Assembly: GCA_019054805.1 (NCBI GenBank)
Contig: JAHQIY010000036.1
Location: 310,001 to 374,000, forward strand
Length of the DNA: 64,000 nucleotides
Origin: Brachionus manjavacas
Taxonomy: Eukaryota > Rotifera > Eurotatoria > Ploima > Brachionidae
Direction of reading: 5' to 3'
Part shown: positions 61,301-64,000 of the stretch, piece by piece
How positions within the stretch are numbered: the stretch's first letter is position 1
How the letters are laid out: every line of letters starts with the position of its first letter
Notes under the pieces: model-generated
Databases searched by the model: none
What the model was told of the DNA's origin: nothing
What the model saw: only the letters and a program-made list of their open reading frames with translations
Translations under genes and position numbers: made by a program

Positions 61301-64000
61301 AAAGGACAAGAAATTAGGCGACTTCGAAAAAGAGCAAAAAACCCATTTTTTGACGTTTTTCAAATAGGTTTTTTGCAATGAATTTTTCAAATTATGGAAA
61401 ACCGAAGTTACCACTAGATAGATCTTGAAATTTATATGACTTTGACTTTTTCAAATCAGAAAAAGGTCAAAGAATCGAAAAGTTATTCGCATGAGAAACT
61501 TGTAAGTGATTATCAATCACTGAGTTTTCAAATCACTGCAGAATGGTCAATTTTTTAGCTACGATAATGATTAATCGCTCAAATTCAAGAGCGCAAAAAG
61601 TTCTACATGATAAAATTTACTGGATTCCTAAAAGTTAAAAGGACAAGAAATTAGGCGACTTCGAAAAAGAGCAAAAAACCCATTTTTTGACGTTTTTCAA
61701 ATAGGTTTTGCAATGAATTTTTCAAATTATGGAAAACCGAAGTTACCACTAGATAGATCTTGAAATTTATATGACTTTGACTTTTTCAAATCAGAAAAAG
61801 GTCAAAGAATCGAAAAGTTATTCGCATGAGAAACTTGTAAGTGATTATCAATCACTGAGTTTTCAAATCACTGCAGAATGGTCAATTTTTTAGCTACGAT
61901 AATGATTAATCGCTCAAATTCAAGAGCGCAAAAAGTTCTACATGATAAAATTTACTGGATTCCTAAAAGTTAAAAGGACAAGAAATTAGGCGACTTCGAA
62001 AAAGAGCAAAAAACCCATTTTTTGACGTTTTTCAAATAGGTTTTTTGCAATGAATTTTTCAAATTATGGAAAACCGAAGTTACCACTAGATAGATCTTGA
62101 AATTTATATGACTTTGACTTTTTCAAATCAGAAAAAGGTCAAAGAATCGAAAAGTTATTCGCATGAGAAACTTGCTAGTGATAACCATTCACTGAGTTTT
62201 CAAATCACTGCAGAATGGTCAATTTTTTAGCTACGATAATGATTAATCGCTCAAATTCAAGAGCGCAAAAAGTTCTACATGATAAAATTTACTGGATTCC
62301 TAAAAGTTAAAAGGACAAGAAATTAGGCGACTTCGAAAAAGAGCAAAAAACCCATTTTTTGACGTTTTTCAAATAGGTTTTGCAATGAATTTTTCAAATT
62401 ATGGAAAACCGAAGTTACCACTAGATAGATCTTGAAATTTATATGACTTTGACTTTTTCAAATCAGAAAAAGGTCAAAGAATCGAAAAGTTATTCGCATG
62501 AGAAACTTGTAAGTGATTATCAATCACTGAGTTTTCAAATCACTGCAGAATGGTCAATTTTTATAGCTACGATAATGATTAATCGCTCAAATTCAAGAGC
62601 GCAAAAAGTTCTACATGATAAAATTTACTGGATTCCTAAAAGTTAAAAGGACAAGAAATTAGGCGACTTCGAAAAAGAGCAAAAAACCCATTTTTTGACG
62701 TTTTTCAAATAGGTTTTTTGCAATGAATTTTTCAAATTATGGAAAACCGAAGTTACCACTAGATAGATCTTGAAATTTATATGACTTTGACTTTTTCAAA
62801 TCAGAAAAAGGTCAAAGAATCGAAAAGTTATTCGCATGAGAAACTTGCTAGTGATTATCAATCACTGAGTTTTCAAATCACTGCAGAATGGTCAATTTTT
62901 TAGCTACGATAATGATTAATCGCTCAAATTCAAGAGCGCAAAAAGTTCTACATGATAAAATTTACTGGATTCCTAAAAGTTAAAAGGACAAGAAATTAGG
63001 CGACTTCGCAAATGAGCAAAAAACCCATTTTTTGACGTTTTTCAAATAGGTTTTTTGCAATGAATTTTTCAAATTATGGAAAACCGAAGTTACCACTAGA
63101 TAGATCTTGAAATTTATATGACTTTGGCTTTTTCAAATCAGAAAAAGGTCAAAGAATCGAAAAGTTATTCGCATGAGAAACTTGTAAGTGATTATCAATC
63201 ACTGAGTTTTCAAATCACTGCAGAATGGTCAATTTTTTAGCTACGATAATGATTAATCGCTCAAATTCAAGAGCGCAAAAAGTTCTACATGATAAAATTT
63301 ACTGGATTCCTAAAAGTTAAAAGGACAAGAAATTAGGCGACTTCGAAAAAGAGCAAAAAACCCATTTTTTGACGTTTTTCAAATAGGTTTTTTGCAATGA
63401 ATTTTTCAAATTATGGAAAACCGAAGTTACCACTAGATAGATCTTGAAATTTATATGACTTTGACTTTTTCAAATCAGAAAAAGGTCAAAGAATCGAAAA
63501 GTTATTCGCATGAGAAACTTGCTAGTGATAACCATTCACTGAGTTTTCAAATCACTGCAGAATGGTCAATTTTTTAGCTACGATAATGATTAATCGCTCA
63601 AATTCAAGAGCGCAAAAAGTTCTACATGATAAAATTTACTGGATTCCTAAAAGTTAAAAGGACAAGAAATTAGGCGACTTCGAAAAAGAGCAAAAAACCC
63701 ATTTTTTGACGTTTTTCAAATAGGTTTTTTGCAATGAATTTTTCAAATTATGGAAAACCGAAGTTACCACTAGATAGATCTTGAAATTTATATGACTTTG
63801 GCTTTTTCAAATCAGAAAAAGGTCAAAGAATCGAAAAGTTATTCGCATGAGAAACTTGTAAGTGATTATCAATCACTGAGTTTTCAAATCACTGCAGAAT
63901 GGTCAATTTTTTAGCTACGATAATGATTAATCGCTCAAATTCAAGAGCGCAAAAAGTTCTACATGATAAAATTTACTGGATTCCTAAAAGTTAAAAGGAC
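55374..64000. repeat. 337-bp satellite array, about 26 monomers, open at window end
   Basis: The landmark GCTAGTGAT/GTAAGTGAT occurs at 55441, 55778, 56115, 56452 and so on to 63858, spacing 337 bp with occasional 1-3-bp indels. By-eye identity between monomers is very high. Variants recur: CTAGTGATTACCATTC, TAAGTGATTATCAATC and CTAGTGATAACCATTC at one site; CTTTGGC/CTTTGAC at another; T-run length before GCAATG. A double variant (CTAAAATTTAAAAGG with TAGGTTTTTGCAATG) appears at about 57250 and again 2020 bp later, six monomers on, suggesting higher-order duplication. Monomers carry stops in all relevant frames; one (62443-62646) has an altered T run that opens 67 codons. No known satellite recognised. 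Confidence 0.95.

Overview
The window looks like nuclear DNA of a small-bodied invertebrate with a very A+T-rich genome. Genes are spliced and most introns are only about 43-60 bp with GT-AG ends; three introns in different genes are exactly 57 bp. The gene set is animal in character: a multi-PDZ polarity scaffold of the MPDZ/PATJ type, a GPI-type cholinesterase-like protein, eIF3 subunit L, APRT, a SET-domain protein and a long coiled-coil protein resembling CCDC154. Strong A+T bias, tiny introns and abundant cut-and-paste and LINE debris would suit a monogonont rotifer or a similarly reduced lophotrochozoan, but that is inference; no species marker is present.

Layout. 1-10331 (+): 3' part of an MPDZ/PATJ-like scaffold with six visible PDZ domains and one long intron (1329-7454) carrying short inverted-repeat elements. 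12683-14845 (-): cholinesterase-like protein whose nucleophile serine is replaced by glycine. 17614-18285 (-): CAP/SCP-like protein. 20362-22658 (+): complete 11-exon eIF3L. 24544-25132 (-): small predicted secreted helical protein that needs splicing to be seen. 25383-26039 (+): complete APRT. 26907-27840 (+): SET-domain protein without a MYND finger. 28344-28926: large fold-back element. 29958-39484 (+): a 16-exon coiled-coil gene of 758 codons with a 4.2-kb intron holding LINE remains.

From about 40.3 kb onward the window is repeat-dominated. 40322-44480 is a broken minus-strand gene in which a 194-bp transposase fragment was inserted and then amplified with its host flank into a 384-bp-period chimeric array (10 host segments, 9 transposon segments). 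45757-49176 is the decayed body of a DDE transposon resembling the Kyakuja-Dileera-Zisupton (KDZ) type: transposase with visible D, D and E, then a Ulp1/C48-type cysteine protease domain and a RING-like finger, the protease/RING tail present twice. Next to it is a coiled-coil ORF with a MYT1-type C2HC finger, cut off by a minus-strand FLYWCH/MULE transposase (50708-51642). A 15-bp-period array, long inverted repeats, tandemly duplicated coiled-coil exons and an LTR-like G+C-richer fragment follow. 55374-64000 is a 337-bp satellite of about 26 monomers that runs off the window.

The genes do not form a pathway; they are ordinary independent eukaryotic loci. The most unusual material is the protease/RING-bearing transposon and the chimeric array built from a piece of a related copy. 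All reading is by eye; splice joins were checked for phase and summed lengths, but no search was run.
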